From: Rubrivivax gelatinosus
GTDB lineage: Bacteria; Pseudomonadota; Gammaproteobacteria; Burkholderiales; Burkholderiaceae_C
Assembly (NCBI RefSeq): GCF_004340905.1
Contig: NZ_SLXD01000007.1
Span: forward strand, 1-64,000
Reading direction: 5' to 3'
DNA: 64,000 nt
The notes beneath the pieces are model-generated. The model was not told the DNA's origin, ran no database searches, and saw only the letters and a program-made list of their open reading frames with translations. The translations under genes were made by a program, and so were the position numbers. How positions within the stretch are numbered: position 1 is the first letter of the stretch; each line of letters begins with the position of its first letter. This document shows, in pieces, positions 53,523 to 62,067 of the stretch.

Positions 53523-53876
53523 TCAATCGATCGCGAAGGCCAGCCGGTCGGCCGGATCCCAGACGTGCAGGTCGTCGCTCTGGTCGCCGCGCAGCCAGGG
53601 CGCCAGCGCCAGCGGTGCCGGATGCCAGCCGCGGCGTGCGGCGGCGGCCAGCAGCTCGGGCCAGGTGGCGCCTTGCGCGAAACCCAGCCCGGCGACGTCG
53701 TCGATGCCCGGCACGACCGTCTGCTGCGGCACAAGGTCCTGGAAGGCCGGCGATGCCAGCAGCGCCAGCGCACGCTCGTTCAGCGCGACGCCGGCACGCT
53801 GCAGCTCGGCCAGCAGCCCGGCGCCGTCGAGGCCACCGATGCGCACCCGGGCGGGGGGCGCGTGTTCAGCGCCCAT
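53523..53876 (-). CDS. Hypothetical protein
   Basis: A 117-residue frame ([28 protein letters not shown], then [15 protein letters not shown]). It overlaps the downstream end of a Nudix gene by 11 bp, has normal codon use and no recognisable family. It resembles short proteins that follow Nudix genes, but this is an impression only. Confidence 0.55.
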   Translation of the reverse strand: MGAEHAPPARVRIGGLDGAGLLAELQRAGVALNERALALLASPAFQDLVPQQTVVPGIDDVAGLGFAQGATWPELLAAAARRGWHPAPLALAPWLRGDQSDDLHVWDPADRLAFAID

Positions 53877-54306
53877 CGTCCCAGCCGAACTCGGAGTACG
53901 GCTCGCCGTCGGCGATGCGAGCCAGCGCGTGGCGCACGTAGGGCACCATCGCCTCGGGCAGCGCCTGCAGCGGGTACCAGGCGAGCTCGCTGCATTTGTG
54001 CGGCTCGCGGTTCTCGGGCTCGCCCTGCCAGCGCTCGGCGGCGAAGAACATCGACAGACGTTCGTTGTCGCTGCGGCGGTGGATCAGGTGCACCAGGCGC
54101 AGGTCCTCGGGTGCGATGACGAGGCCGGCCTCCTCGAGCGCTTCGCGCGCCATCGCGGCGCGTGCCGGTTCGCCACCGTCGACGTGGCCGGCGACCAGGC
54201 TGTACAGACCGTCGGCATAACCGGTGTTGGCGCGCTGCAGCAGCAGCACGTGGCCATCGCGCACGAGCACGAGGTGGACTTCGGGGATCAGGGAGAAGCG
54301 TGCCAT
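53866..54306 (-). CDS. Nudix hydrolase
   Basis: A 146-residue protein with the Nudix region [23 protein letters not shown]. One position of the classic RE-EE box is replaced (REALEEAG), still leaving the glutamates for metal binding. Similar to ADP-ribose or NTP-type Nudix proteins. Substrate unknown. Confidence 0.9.
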   Translation of the reverse strand: MARFSLIPEVHLVLVRDGHVLLLQRANTGYADGLYSLVAGHVDGGEPARAAMAREALEEAGLVIAPEDLRLVHLIHRRSDNERLSMFFAAERWQGEPENREPHKCSELAWYPLQALPEAMVPYVRHALARIADGEPYSEFGWDDGR

Positions 54307-54332
54307 GCGGCGACGCTAACCGATCCCGCCGC

Positions 54333-54779
54333 TCAGGCCGGGATCTCGGGCTCCACCAGCCAGGCGAGCTGGGCCAGCGACTCCTGCCAGCCCAGGTGGC
54401 ACATCTCCAGCGGGATCGCGTCCGGGATGCCGCTCTGCTGCACGGCCAGCGCCGTGCCGCAGCTGACCGTCGCGAAGCTGACCGTGGTGCGCATCTCGCC
54501 GGGCAGCGCCGGGTCGTCGAAACGGTCGGTGTAGACCAGGCGCCGGCCGGGATCGACCTCCAGGTACTCGCCGCCGAACGAATGCACGCCGCCGTGGCCG
54601 AAGTTGCGGAAACTCATGCGGAAACGCCCGCCGGGGCGCACGTCCAGCGTCTCGACGCGGCAGGTGAAGCCGTAGGGCGGCAGCCAGCGCAGCAGCGCGT
54701 CGGCTTCGGTGAAGGCGCGGAAGACCTTGTCGGCCGGGGCGCGCAGCACGCGGTGCAGGTGGATCGTGCGGTCGGTCAT
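54333..54779 (-). CDS. SRPBCC (AHSA1-type) ligand-binding protein
   Basis: A 148-residue START-like protein: HRVLRAPADKVFRAFTEADALLRWLPP, RPGGRFRMSFRNFG and the C-terminal helix CHLGWQESLAQLAWLVE. AHSA1-type members bind hydrophobic ligands or chaperones. Its neighbours are a VOC protein and a Nudix hydrolase. Confidence 0.9.
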   Translation of the reverse strand: MTDRTIHLHRVLRAPADKVFRAFTEADALLRWLPPYGFTCRVETLDVRPGGRFRMSFRNFGHGGVHSFGGEYLEVDPGRRLVYTDRFDDPALPGEMRTTVSFATVSCGTALAVQQSGIPDAIPLEMCHLGWQESLAQLAWLVEPEIPA

Positions 54780-54842
54780 CGTCGGCTCCTCGGGTGGCGG
54801 GCGCCGCGGCGCGGGCAGCGGGCGTGCCCGCCGGGGTGGCCG

Positions 54843-55220
54843 TCAGGCCGGCAGGTCGGTGCGCGGCAGCCGCTGCGCGATGCGCCAGAGCACGCCCGAG
54901 GGGTCGAACAGCGTGAAGTCGCGCATCGCCCAGGGCTGGTCCTCGGGCGTGCCGATCGAGCTGCCGAAGCGCTCGGCGACGCCTTGCGCCATCGCATGCC
55001 AGGCCTGGACGTCCAGCACCTGCAGATGCATCTGGTAGTTGGCAGCGAAATCCGGCGCGGCGAAGGCCTGCAGCAGGAAGGCGCAGTCGCCGTGGCAGAG
55101 GTAGGCGAGCTCGCCGTCGGTCCAGCGCAGCTCGAAGCCCAGCGCCTGGTAGAAGTCCAGCGAACGCGCGAAGTCGCATGCCGGGACGAAGGCCTTGATC
55201 TCTTCGGTCTGCAGCGTCAT
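54843..55220 (-). CDS. VOC-family protein, bleomycin-resistance-like
   Basis: A 125-residue VOC protein (IKAFVPACDFARSLDFYQALGF, then WAMRDFTLFDPSGVLWRI). The positions normally holding metal ligands are not His/Glu (for example FVPACD, LWRI), so it is more likely a binding protein than a metalloenzyme. Substrate unknown. Confidence 0.88.
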   Translation of the reverse strand: MTLQTEEIKAFVPACDFARSLDFYQALGFELRWTDGELAYLCHGDCAFLLQAFAAPDFAANYQMHLQVLDVQAWHAMAQGVAERFGSSIGTPEDQPWAMRDFTLFDPSGVLWRIAQRLPRTDLPA

Positions 55221-55233
55221 TGCGAGCTCCTGT

Positions 55234-55800
55234 TCAGGCGAGGGCGAGCGATATGCGCCAGCGCAGCCCGGGCGTGCTGCCGAACTGTTGCGGCTTCGTG
55301 AAACGTTCGACGAGCTCGCCGCCGTTGGCCAGGATGACCCGCTGCGAGGCCAGGTTGTCGGGGTCGGTCGTGATGTCCACCCAGGGCAGGCCGACGGCGC
55401 GCGCTTCGGGCAGCATCTGCCGCAGCGCCGCGGTGGCGTGGCCGCGGCGGCGCTTCCAGGGCACGACCGAGTAGCCGATGTGGCCCAGGCAGTACGGCGG
55501 CAGTTCGGGCGTGCCGCGCTGCCAGCGCAGGCCGATGACGCCGGCGAAACCTTCGTCGTCCCAGATCCAGAGGCGGAACCCCGGCAGCCGCGCGACCTGG
55601 CTGCCGTCGGGCAGCGTCACCGGCGCGCCGCGGCCCTGGCGGTCTTCGAGCAGGTTGACGAAGACCGCCGGCGCGCGCTCGATCGCGGCGAGCTCCTCGC
55701 GCGCCGCGTCGGCGCCGCGCTCGGTGTCGGCCGACCAGCCGGCCTGCAGCGCGGCGGTGTAGCCGGGCAGGTGTTCCAGCGTCGGGCGAACGAGGCGCAT
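55234..55800 (-). CDS. GNAT-family acetyltransferase
   Basis: A 188-residue protein with HIGYSVVPWKRRRGHATAALRQML as the acetyl-CoA site and WVDITTDPDNLASQRVILANGG. It ends 13 bp before the upstream start of the VOC gene at 55220. Substrate unknown. Confidence 0.9.
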   Translation of the reverse strand: MRLVRPTLEHLPGYTAALQAGWSADTERGADAAREELAAIERAPAVFVNLLEDRQGRGAPVTLPDGSQVARLPGFRLWIWDDEGFAGVIGLRWQRGTPELPPYCLGHIGYSVVPWKRRRGHATAALRQMLPEARAVGLPWVDITTDPDNLASQRVILANGGELVERFTKPQQFGSTPGLRWRISLALA

Positions 55801-55808
55801 CGCCGACG

Positions 55809-56408
55809 TCAGCGATCGCTCGTCGCCAGCCGCAGGCCCAGGCCGGCGAAGGTGGCGGCGAAACCGCGCCGCAGCCAGGCCTGCACACGCGCTGAACCGA
55901 TGACCCGGGCGCGCAAGGCATGCGCCAGCGCGCCGTAGACCGCGAAGACGGCGAAGGTCATCGCCATGAAGACGCCGGCCAGCGCCAGCAGCTGCAGCAT
56001 CGGCCGCGCCGATTGCGCGTCGACGAACTGCGGCAGGAAGGCGAGGAAGAAGATCGTCAGCTTGGGGTTCAGGATGTTGAGCAGGAAGGCCTTCAGCACC
56101 AGGCCCGAGGCCGGCGTGCGCGCCAGGCTGCCGTCGACCGCGAAAGCCGAGCTGTCGCGCCAGGTCGCCCAGGCGATGTAGAGCAGGTACAGCACGCCCG
56201 CGAACTTCAGCGCCTGGAAGGCGAGCGCGCTGGCGTGCATCAGCGCCGCCAGCCCCAGCACCGTGACGATGCCCAGCGTGCAGCCCAGCGCCGCGAACAA
56301 GGCCGCGCGCCGGCCCTGCGCCAGGCCCGTCGAGACCGTGTAGACGACGCCGGTGCCGGGCACCAGCACGACGACGAGCGAGGTGAGCAGGAACTCGGGG
56401 CTGATCAT
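55809..56408 (-). CDS. LysE/RhtB-family amino acid exporter
   Basis: A 199-residue inner-membrane protein with six hydrophobic segments and the family signature VPGTGVVYTVSTGLAQGRRAALFAALGCTLG near the N terminus and FLLNILNPKLTIFFLAFLPQFV. It exports amino acids or small metabolites. The ATG at 56408 overlaps the stop of the truncated VOC frame (ATGA). Confidence 0.92.
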   Translation of the reverse strand: MISPEFLLTSLVVVLVPGTGVVYTVSTGLAQGRRAALFAALGCTLGIVTVLGLAALMHASALAFQALKFAGVLYLLYIAWATWRDSSAFAVDGSLARTPASGLVLKAFLLNILNPKLTIFFLAFLPQFVDAQSARPMLQLLALAGVFMAMTFAVFAVYGALAHALRARVIGSARVQAWLRRGFAATFAGLGLRLATSDR

Positions 56409-56560
56409 CGACGGTCCTCCCGTGGGCGGGCGCAGCATACGCCGGTGGCGTGACGCCTGTCGGTCCCGGAATCGGCGGTGCCGCTACGTCGCCGCCCGAT
56501 CCTCATGCAGGCGGTGGAGCGTTGCAGGTCGCCGACGTAGAGCTCGACGTGGTGCAGCAT
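56405..56560 (-). pseudogene. Remnant of a VOC-family gene
   Basis: A 51-codon frame starts MLHHVELYVGDLQRSTA, the unmistakable first strand and helix of a VOC protein. It then loses all similarity after about 18 residues (arginine-rich sequence) and stops at the LysE start. A strong ribosome site (AAGGAGG) is retained. This suggests a deletion removed most of the gene; translation of the remnant might now serve only to couple LysE expression. Confidence 0.6.
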
Positions 56561-56572
56561 CTGCGGCCTCCT

Positions 56573-57109
56573 TCAGCCGTGTTCGTCCAGCCGCGCCAGC
56601 ATCAGCCGGTAGTCGCGGCGCGCGCCGACGTCGACGAAGCCGCAGCGTGCGTACAGGCGGCGTGCCGGGTTCTCGGGGTGCACGGTCAGCGACACCTGCC
56701 GCACGCCGGCCGCGCGTGCCGCCGCCAGCGCGCCGCGCATCAGCGGCTCGCCCAGGCCGCGGTGCTGGAACGGCGGCTCCAGCGCGATGCCCAGCTGCGG
56801 GGTCGTCTCGTCCACCCAGGCCAGGCCCTGGCCGTCGGCCACCTGGCGCATCCAGCAGGCCCCGGCGTCGGCACCGGCTTCCCGCAGGACTACGCCGACG
56901 TCGCCCGGGCGGCCCCAGTCTTCGGCGTAGATGCGCACGGCGGGCAGCTGCAGCACCTCGATCGGGCGCGGGCCGGCCGGCGGCGGATCCCAGAGTGCGA
57001 CGTGCAGCCAGTGCCACAGGCGGGGCTGGTCGGCGGGCACCAGCGGGCGGAGCTCCAGGGGCGGCGGCTGTGTGCGGCCGTCTTCGGGAGCGGTCGGGGC
57101 CTTGTCCAT
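56573..57109 (-). CDS. GNAT-family acetyltransferase
   Basis: A 178-residue protein with the core LGIALEPPFQHRGLGEPLMRGALAAA and SLTVHPENPARRLYARCGFVDVG. Its N terminus is proline-rich. Located 10 bp from the P-loop kinase gene. Substrate unknown. Confidence 0.9.
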   Translation of the reverse strand: MDKAPTAPEDGRTQPPPLELRPLVPADQPRLWHWLHVALWDPPPAGPRPIEVLQLPAVRIYAEDWGRPGDVGVVLREAGADAGACWMRQVADGQGLAWVDETTPQLGIALEPPFQHRGLGEPLMRGALAAARAAGVRQVSLTVHPENPARRLYARCGFVDVGARRDYRLMLARLDEHG

Positions 57110-57119
57110 CGCGGCGAGC

Positions 57120-57662
57120 TTAGCGCCGGGCCTCGCCTTGCGGCGACCGGGCCCGCAGCCAGGCCTGGGCCTCGCGCGGCGTGCGCAGCTCGTGCCAGCG
57201 CAGGCCGGCCCAGCGCGGGTCGGCGCGCAGCTCGGCGTACTTCACGCGGTTCTTCGCGAAGGTCGTCAGCGACCACAGCAGGATGCTCTGGCGCGACAGA
57301 AAGGCCTGGCGGAAGCTCTCGCGGTTGCCGGCCCAGAGTTCCTGCCGGCCGGCGACCCGTGCGACGGTGCGCCTCAGCACCCGCGGCCAGACGACGTGGC
57401 GGCCGTAGTTCAGCCAGACGATGTCGGTCGCCCGCGGCCACAGCACATCGCGCGCGACGCTGTAGTTGCCGTCGGCCACCCAGGCCTCGCCGGCCACCGC
57501 CTCGGCGACACGGGCGCGGAAGTCGTCCGGATCACGCGCGGTCCAGCCCGGCAGCCAGTGCAGCGCATCGAGTTCGACCCGCGGCACGCCGAGCCGCGCC
57601 GCGAGCCGTTTCGCGAAGGTCGACTTGCCGGCGCCGCTGGTGCCGATGACGACGACGCGCAT
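57120..57662 (-). CDS. P-loop small-molecule kinase-like protein (FlaR/adenylate-kinase type)
   Basis: A 180-residue protein with Walker A VIGTSGAGKSTFAKRLAARL, the ELDALHWLPGW segment typical of topology-modulation/FlaR-type proteins, and WVADGNYS. The family resembles shikimate and adenylate kinases but substrates are not established. It lies 4 bp from the VOC-GNAT fusion gene. Confidence 0.88.
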   Translation of the reverse strand: MRVVVIGTSGAGKSTFAKRLAARLGVPRVELDALHWLPGWTARDPDDFRARVAEAVAGEAWVADGNYSVARDVLWPRATDIVWLNYGRHVVWPRVLRRTVARVAGRQELWAGNRESFRQAFLSRQSILLWSLTTFAKNRVKYAELRADPRWAGLRWHELRTPREAQAWLRARSPQGEARR

Positions 57663-57666
57663 CGGC

Positions 57667-58512
57667 TCAGCCGCCTTGGCGGCCGCCGGTGGCGATCGAC
57701 AGCAGCGCCAGTTCGACCCGCTCGATGGCCTGCTGCCGCCGCCAGAAGGCCAGGCCCTCGGCGTTGTCGGCGAAGACCATCAGGTGGCATTTGCCGATGC
57801 CCTGGGCCTGCAGCGCCGCCAGCGCGGCGTCCAGCAGCGCACGGCCCAGCCCGCGGCGGCGCCGGCCGGGGGCGACCGCCAGGTGGTGGATCAGCCCGCG
57901 CCGGCCGTCGTGGCCGCAGAGGATGGTGCCGACGAGTTCGCCGCCGTCCTGCGCGACGAAACTCAGCCCCGGGTTGCGGCGCAGAAAGGCGGCCAGCGCC
58001 GCCGGCTCGTCGGCTTCGCTGAGCCCGATGCCGGGCATCGCACGCCACAGCGCCAGCGCGGCCGGCAGGTGGCTGCGCTCGAACGCGACGACGGTCGGTG
58101 TCGTGGCGCCGGGCCCGGGCCGCACGGCGCGGCAGACGGCTTCGAGCCGGTGGCCCTCGGGGTCGACGACGAAGGCCGCGTAGTAGTCCTCGCCATAGTC
58201 CGGCCGCCAGCCGGGCGCGCCGTTGTCGCGGCCGCCGTGGGCCAGCGCCGCGGCGTGGAAGGCCTCGACCGCGGCGTGCGTGGCGGCGCCGAAGGCGATG
58301 TGCTGCCCGGGGATGTCGGCCGCGGGCTGCGCGACCTGCTTCAACGCCAGCACGTCGCCGCCGCCCGGCGGCCCGTAGCCGAGCGCCTGGCCGGTCTCGC
58401 CGGGGCGCAGGTCGGTCCAGACGCGCACGTGGCCCAGCGTGCCGAGCACGGCGTCGTAGAAGCGGGCGGCGCCTTCGATGTCGTGCACGCCGAGCGACAG
58501 GTGGTGGATCAC
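57667..58512 (-). CDS. VOC-GNAT fusion protein
   Basis: The 281-residue chain joins a VOC domain (about 1-128; MIHHLSLGVHDIEGAARFYDAVL to DPEGHRLEAV) with a GNAT acetyltransferase (about 138-275; LIHHLAVAPGRRRRGLGRALLDAAL and NAEGLAFWRRQ). The VOC half resembles the stand-alone VOC protein at 39812. Fusion implies binding or conversion of a compound coupled to its acetylation. It overlaps the upstream GNAT gene by 4 bp. Confidence 0.9.
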   Translation of the reverse strand: MIHHLSLGVHDIEGAARFYDAVLGTLGHVRVWTDLRPGETGQALGYGPPGGGDVLALKQVAQPAADIPGQHIAFGAATHAAVEAFHAAALAHGGRDNGAPGWRPDYGEDYYAAFVVDPEGHRLEAVCRAVRPGPGATTPTVVAFERSHLPAALALWRAMPGIGLSEADEPAALAAFLRRNPGLSFVAQDGGELVGTILCGHDGRRGLIHHLAVAPGRRRRGLGRALLDAALAALQAQGIGKCHLMVFADNAEGLAFWRRQQAIERVELALLSIATGGRQGG

Positions 58513-59039
58513 GTCGCGGCTCCGGGTGCGGGCGGCCGGCCGGCCCGGTGGAACACCAGGTCGCCGGCGTCGTAGCTCTGCAGCACCGGCGCGACGGCGG
58601 GGGGCACCTCGGCGTAGCCGGCGCGCCGCAGCAGCGCCTGGCAGCGCCGGTTGGCCGGCAGCGTGGTGGCCCAGAAATCGACGTCGCCGGCCTCGCGGCG
58701 CAGTTCGTCGTGCAGCCAGGCCAGGCCTTCGCTGGCGTAGCCGTTGCCCCAGACCGCGGGCGCGAACAGGAAGGCGACCTCGGCGACGCGGCCGACGACG
58801 GTGGCCTCCAGCCGGCCGAGCACGGTGCGCGAGTCGGCGTGGCGCACCAGGTAGTTGAACCAGCGCTGCTCGATGCCCTGCGGCGGGCCGGCCAGTGCGC
58901 GTTCCAGACCGAGCCTGAACTCGGCGGCCGACGGCACGCTGCCGCCGATGTGTTCGTAGACCGCCGGGTGGCGCAGCGCGGCGGCGAGTTCGTCCAGGTG
59001 CTGCGGGCGCAGCGGCGTGATGCGAAGGCGCGAAGGCAT
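58509..59039 (-). CDS. GNAT-family acetyltransferase, RimJ-like
   Basis: A 176-residue protein with ITPLRPQHLDELAAALRHPAVYEHIGG at the N terminus and the acetyl-CoA region APAVWGNGYASEGLAWL and NRRCQALLRRAGY, the layout of RimJ/RimL-type acetyltransferases. Substrate unknown. Confidence 0.9.
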   Translation of the reverse strand: MPSRLRITPLRPQHLDELAAALRHPAVYEHIGGSVPSAAEFRLGLERALAGPPQGIEQRWFNYLVRHADSRTVLGRLEATVVGRVAEVAFLFAPAVWGNGYASEGLAWLHDELRREAGDVDFWATTLPANRRCQALLRRAGYAEVPPAVAPVLQSYDAGDLVFHRAGRPPAPGAAT

Positions 59040-59064
59040 CGGGCGATTCTGCCGCCCGCTGCTC

Positions 59065-60018
59065 TCAAGGCCCGGCCAGCCCCTTCAGGAACGGGATCAG
59101 AGCCTCGGCCAGGCCGGGGGCCAGCGGCAGCGCCGGGTCGGCATAGGACGCGAGCTGCTGCGGGCGGTCCGCGGGCACGGCCTTCAGCACGTGGTTCATG
59201 CCGGCCACGCGCACCAGGCGGCAGGCCGGCTGCGCGGCCTGCAGCGCCTGGGCGTCGGCCAGCGAGACCTGCAGGTCGGTGTCGCCCTGGACGATCAGGC
59301 AGGGCGCACGCAGCGCCGCGACGGCGGCCGCCGGGCGCTGGCGGAACCAGGAGATCAGGTAGGGCTGCACGCTGGGCCGGTACAAGGCCGCCAGAGCCGG
59401 CGGCACCTCGCCGACGAGGCGGCCGGCTTCGAGTGCCGTCAGCAGCGCTTCGTTGCGCTCGGCCAGTTCGGGCGGCAGCCGCCCGGCGAGCTGGCGCCGC
59501 AGCGTCGCCGCGGCCGGTTCGCCGGGCCCGGCGATCGAGACGACGCCGGCCACCGGCGCCTTGGCCGCGGTCAGCGCGGCAATCGTCGCGCCTTCGCTGT
59601 GGCCGACGATCGCCACCGCCACGAAGCGCCCGTCCTGCGCCAGCCGCGTGGCCCAGGCGGCGGCGTCGTCGACGTAGTCGTCGAAGCGCAGCGCCGATTC
59701 GTCGGAGCCGGCCGCGGCACTGGCGGCGATGCCGCGTTTGTCATAACGCAGCGAGGCGATGCCGGCGTCGGCCAGCGCCTGGGCCAGGCGCTTGAGCGAG
59801 TCGTTGCGGCCGGCCATCGGGTTGTTGCCGTCGCGGTCGGTCGGGCCGGAGCCGGCGACGATCAAGGCGACCAGCGGCCGCGGTGCGTCGTCGGGGCGCA
59901 GCAGCGTGCCGTGCACGGCGCCGGTGGGCGTTTCGAGCTGCATCGCCTCCTCGGCGGCGAAGCCGGGCGCGGCGAGCAGCGACAAGGCGGTGGCGACGGC
60001 GGCGAGGGCAGGGCGCAT
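59065..60018 (-). CDS. Secreted alpha/beta hydrolase
   Basis: A 317-residue protein with a signal peptide (LAAVATALSLLAAPGFAAEE), oxyanion-hole region VAGSGPTDRDGNNP, nucleophile elbow IVGHSEGATIA, and late acid/base residues in VQGDTDLQV and GMNHVLKAV. Serine hydrolase of the dienelactone-hydrolase/S9-like group acting in the periplasm. Substrate unknown. Confidence 0.92.
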   Translation of the reverse strand: MRPALAAVATALSLLAAPGFAAEEAMQLETPTGAVHGTLLRPDDAPRPLVALIVAGSGPTDRDGNNPMAGRNDSLKRLAQALADAGIASLRYDKRGIAASAAAGSDESALRFDDYVDDAAAWATRLAQDGRFVAVAIVGHSEGATIAALTAAKAPVAGVVSIAGPGEPAAATLRRQLAGRLPPELAERNEALLTALEAGRLVGEVPPALAALYRPSVQPYLISWFRQRPAAAVAALRAPCLIVQGDTDLQVSLADAQALQAAQPACRLVRVAGMNHVLKAVPADRPQQLASYADPALPLAPGLAEALIPFLKGLAGP

Positions 60019-60105
60019 CGGCGTGTCTCGGTGGGCGGTGGCGGTGGCTGTCCAGCCTAATCGAGCGACCGCCCGCAGTCGTCGCCTGGCCGGCGGATGC
60101 CGGCC

Positions 60106-60438
60106 TCAGCCGCGCTGCCAGCCCCAGGCGATGACCGCCATGCCGGCCAGCGCGATCGCCGAGCCGGCGAGGTCCCAGGCCGAGGGCCGTACGCCGTCGA
60201 CCAGCCAGAGCCAGACGACGGCGGTGGCCACGTAGACGCCGCCGTAGGCCGCGTAGACCCGGCCCGAGGCCGCCGGGTGCAGCGTCAGCAGCCAGACGAA
60301 GGCCGCCAGCGCCGCGGCCGCCGGCAGCAGCACCCAGGCGCCGGCGCGGCCCTGCAGCCACAGCGCGGGCAGGAAGCAGCCGGCGATCTCCATCAGCGCG
60401 GTGACGACGAACAAGGCGGCGGTGGTGGCGAGGTTCAC
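60106..60438 (-). CDS. ynfA: YnfA (UPF0060) family membrane protein
   Basis: A 110-residue protein with four hydrophobic helices, [15 protein letters not shown], the [20 protein letters not shown] signature and a [12 protein letters not shown] last helix. Members resemble small multidrug-resistance transporters; transport is not proven. Confidence 0.93.
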   Translation of the reverse strand: MNLATTAALFVVTALMEIAGCFLPALWLQGRAGAWVLLPAAAALAAFVWLLTLHPAASGRVYAAYGGVYVATAVVWLWLVDGVRPSAWDLAGSAIALAGMAVIAWGWQRG

Positions 60439-60497
60439 GGCGTGGGGCGGGGCGGCGGACGCCGCATCCTAGGGCCGGCCCGCCGCCGGCGCCGACC

Positions 60498-60776
60498 TCA
60501 GGTCTCGGCGCCGCCGCGGGCCTCGAACTCCAGCCCGCCGACGACGCGCGCCAGCCCGTTGTAGAGCAGGCAGGCGAGGGCGGTCATCGCATAGTTCAGC
60601 AGCACGTAGAGCACGCCGGCGACGAGCAGCAGCGTCGGGTCGAGTGCCATCGGCGCGCCGTAGGCCATCGCGATCGCGGCCACCGGCAGCAGCGCGACCA
60701 GCGCCATCGTGGAGACGAGCACGGCCAGCACCTTGGCGTTCTGGTGCGGGGACAGACGGGCAACCTGCTGTTTCAT
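60498..60776 (-). CDS. DUF3566-type small membrane protein
   Basis: From the ATG at 60776, after GGAGG, a 92-residue protein begins MKQQVARLSPHQNAKVLAVL and has two hydrophobic segments (VSTMALVALLPVAAIAMAY, LLLVAGVLYVLLNYAMTALAC). This matches the DUF3566 pattern. Function unknown. Confidence 0.82.
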   Translation of the reverse strand: MKQQVARLSPHQNAKVLAVLVSTMALVALLPVAAIAMAYGAPMALDPTLLLVAGVLYVLLNYAMTALACLLYNGLARVVGGLEFEARGGAET

Positions 60777-60940
60777 GAAGCCTCCGGACGGGGTGCGGGA
60801 CATCCGCAGCCGAGGCTTCGAAGGCTAGGCGGGCGGCTGGCGCCCGGCCATCCGCCCTGCGGCGGGATCGGCCGGCCTGCCGGCGAGGGCCCCCGCCGGG
60901 GCGAGTGGCGGCGGCGCGACGGGCAGACCGTTCGCGCGGC

Positions 60941-61408
60941 TCAGAGCGCCAGGGTCATGAAGACGCTGTGCGGATCGGGCCGGTAGTCGCCGAAAGGCCC
61001 GCAGGGCACGAAGCCGGCGCTGGCGTACAGCCGGTGGGCTGGCTCGAAAGCCGCCGTCGAGCCGGTTTCCAGGCTCAGCCGGCGGTAGCCGCGCTGGCGC
61101 GCGACGGCGATCAGGTGCTCCAGCATCGCGCGGCCGGCGCCGCAGCGGCGCAGCGCGCGCGGCGTGCGCATCGACTTGATCTCGCCGTGCGCCGGGCCCA
61201 GCTCGCGCAGCGCGCCGCAGGCCAGCAGCGTGTCGCCTTCGCGCACGGTCCAGAAGGTGATGTCCGGGCGCTTGAGCCGCGAGACGTCGAGCGCGTGCAC
61301 GCTCTCGGCCGGCGACTGCGCGTGCATGTCGCGCAGATGCTCTTCCAGCAGCGCGCGAACGTCCTCGCGGGCCGGGTCGTCGGGCGCGATACGGCGCGTC
61401 GGCGTCAT
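60941..61408 (-). CDS. GNAT-family acetyltransferase
   Basis: A 155-residue protein with GEIKSMRTPRALRRCGAGRAMLEHLI and SLETGSTAAFEPAHRLYASAGFVPCGPFGDY, typical of the ElaA/PhnO-like GNAT group. Overlaps the GST gene by 4 bp. Confidence 0.92.
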   Translation of the reverse strand: MTPTRRIAPDDPAREDVRALLEEHLRDMHAQSPAESVHALDVSRLKRPDITFWTVREGDTLLACGALRELGPAHGEIKSMRTPRALRRCGAGRAMLEHLIAVARQRGYRRLSLETGSTAAFEPAHRLYASAGFVPCGPFGDYRPDPHSVFMTLAL

Positions 61409-62040
61409 GCCGACTGCACCGTGCCGTCGCCGTGCGGCGCGGCCTGGAACTCGGGCAGCGCCTCCGCGGCGGCCGACAGCGCGGCCAGCTGCGGGTAGCG
61501 CTCGGCCGGCAGCAGCTCGGGCAGCAGCTGCTGCATGAAGTGCCAGCCGACGGCCGCCGTCACCGCCGCCTGGCGCAGCGCGTCGCGTGCGGCCGGCAGC
61601 GGGGCGCGTTCGAGCTCACGTTCGAGTTCGCCGCAGGCCGCCTGGAGCTGGCCGGTGACGCGTTCGACCCAAGGCGCATGCTGCTTCTCGGGCGGACGCA
61701 GGCCGCGCTCGTAGACGATCTGCACGCTTTTTTCCAGCGCCGCCAGTGCCAGGCCCAGCAGGCGCAGGTCGCGGGCGCGCGCCGCCGGGTCCTCGGGCAT
61801 CAGGCTGCGCGGGCGCGCCAGCGTCTCGGCGTAGTCGAGGATCAGCGTCGAGTCCATCAGCACCGTGCCGTCGTCGGCAATCAGCGTCGGCGCCTTGACC
61901 ACCGGGTTCAGCGCGCTGAACTCGTCGAACTGGCGGAACACCGACACCGAGCGGTGTTCGAACGGCAGCCCGAGCAGCTGCAGCGAGACGGCGACGCGGC
62001 GCACGTAGGGTGAGTCGAGCATGCCGATGAGCTTCATCAC
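61405..62040 (-). CDS. Glutathione S-transferase family protein
   Basis: A 211-residue protein with an N-terminal thioredoxin-like domain (KLIGMLDSPYVRRVAVSLQLLGLPFEHR, NPVVKAPTLIADDG with cis-Pro, MDSTLILDY) and an all-helical C-terminal domain. The serine in DSPYVRR is the probable glutathione-activating residue. Substrate unknown. Confidence 0.93.
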   Translation of the reverse strand: MMKLIGMLDSPYVRRVAVSLQLLGLPFEHRSVSVFRQFDEFSALNPVVKAPTLIADDGTVLMDSTLILDYAETLARPRSLMPEDPAARARDLRLLGLALAALEKSVQIVYERGLRPPEKQHAPWVERVTGQLQAACGELERELERAPLPAARDALRQAAVTAAVGWHFMQQLLPELLPAERYPQLAALSAAAEALPEFQAAPHGDGTVQSA

Positions 62041-62067
62041 GGTCCTCTCCGGTTGGGGCCTCCGACT

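Noticed and set aside
53866..54306. Nudix gene at 53866 as degenerate
   Set aside because: The box departs from the consensus at one position only and keeps the metal-binding glutamates, so it is probably active.
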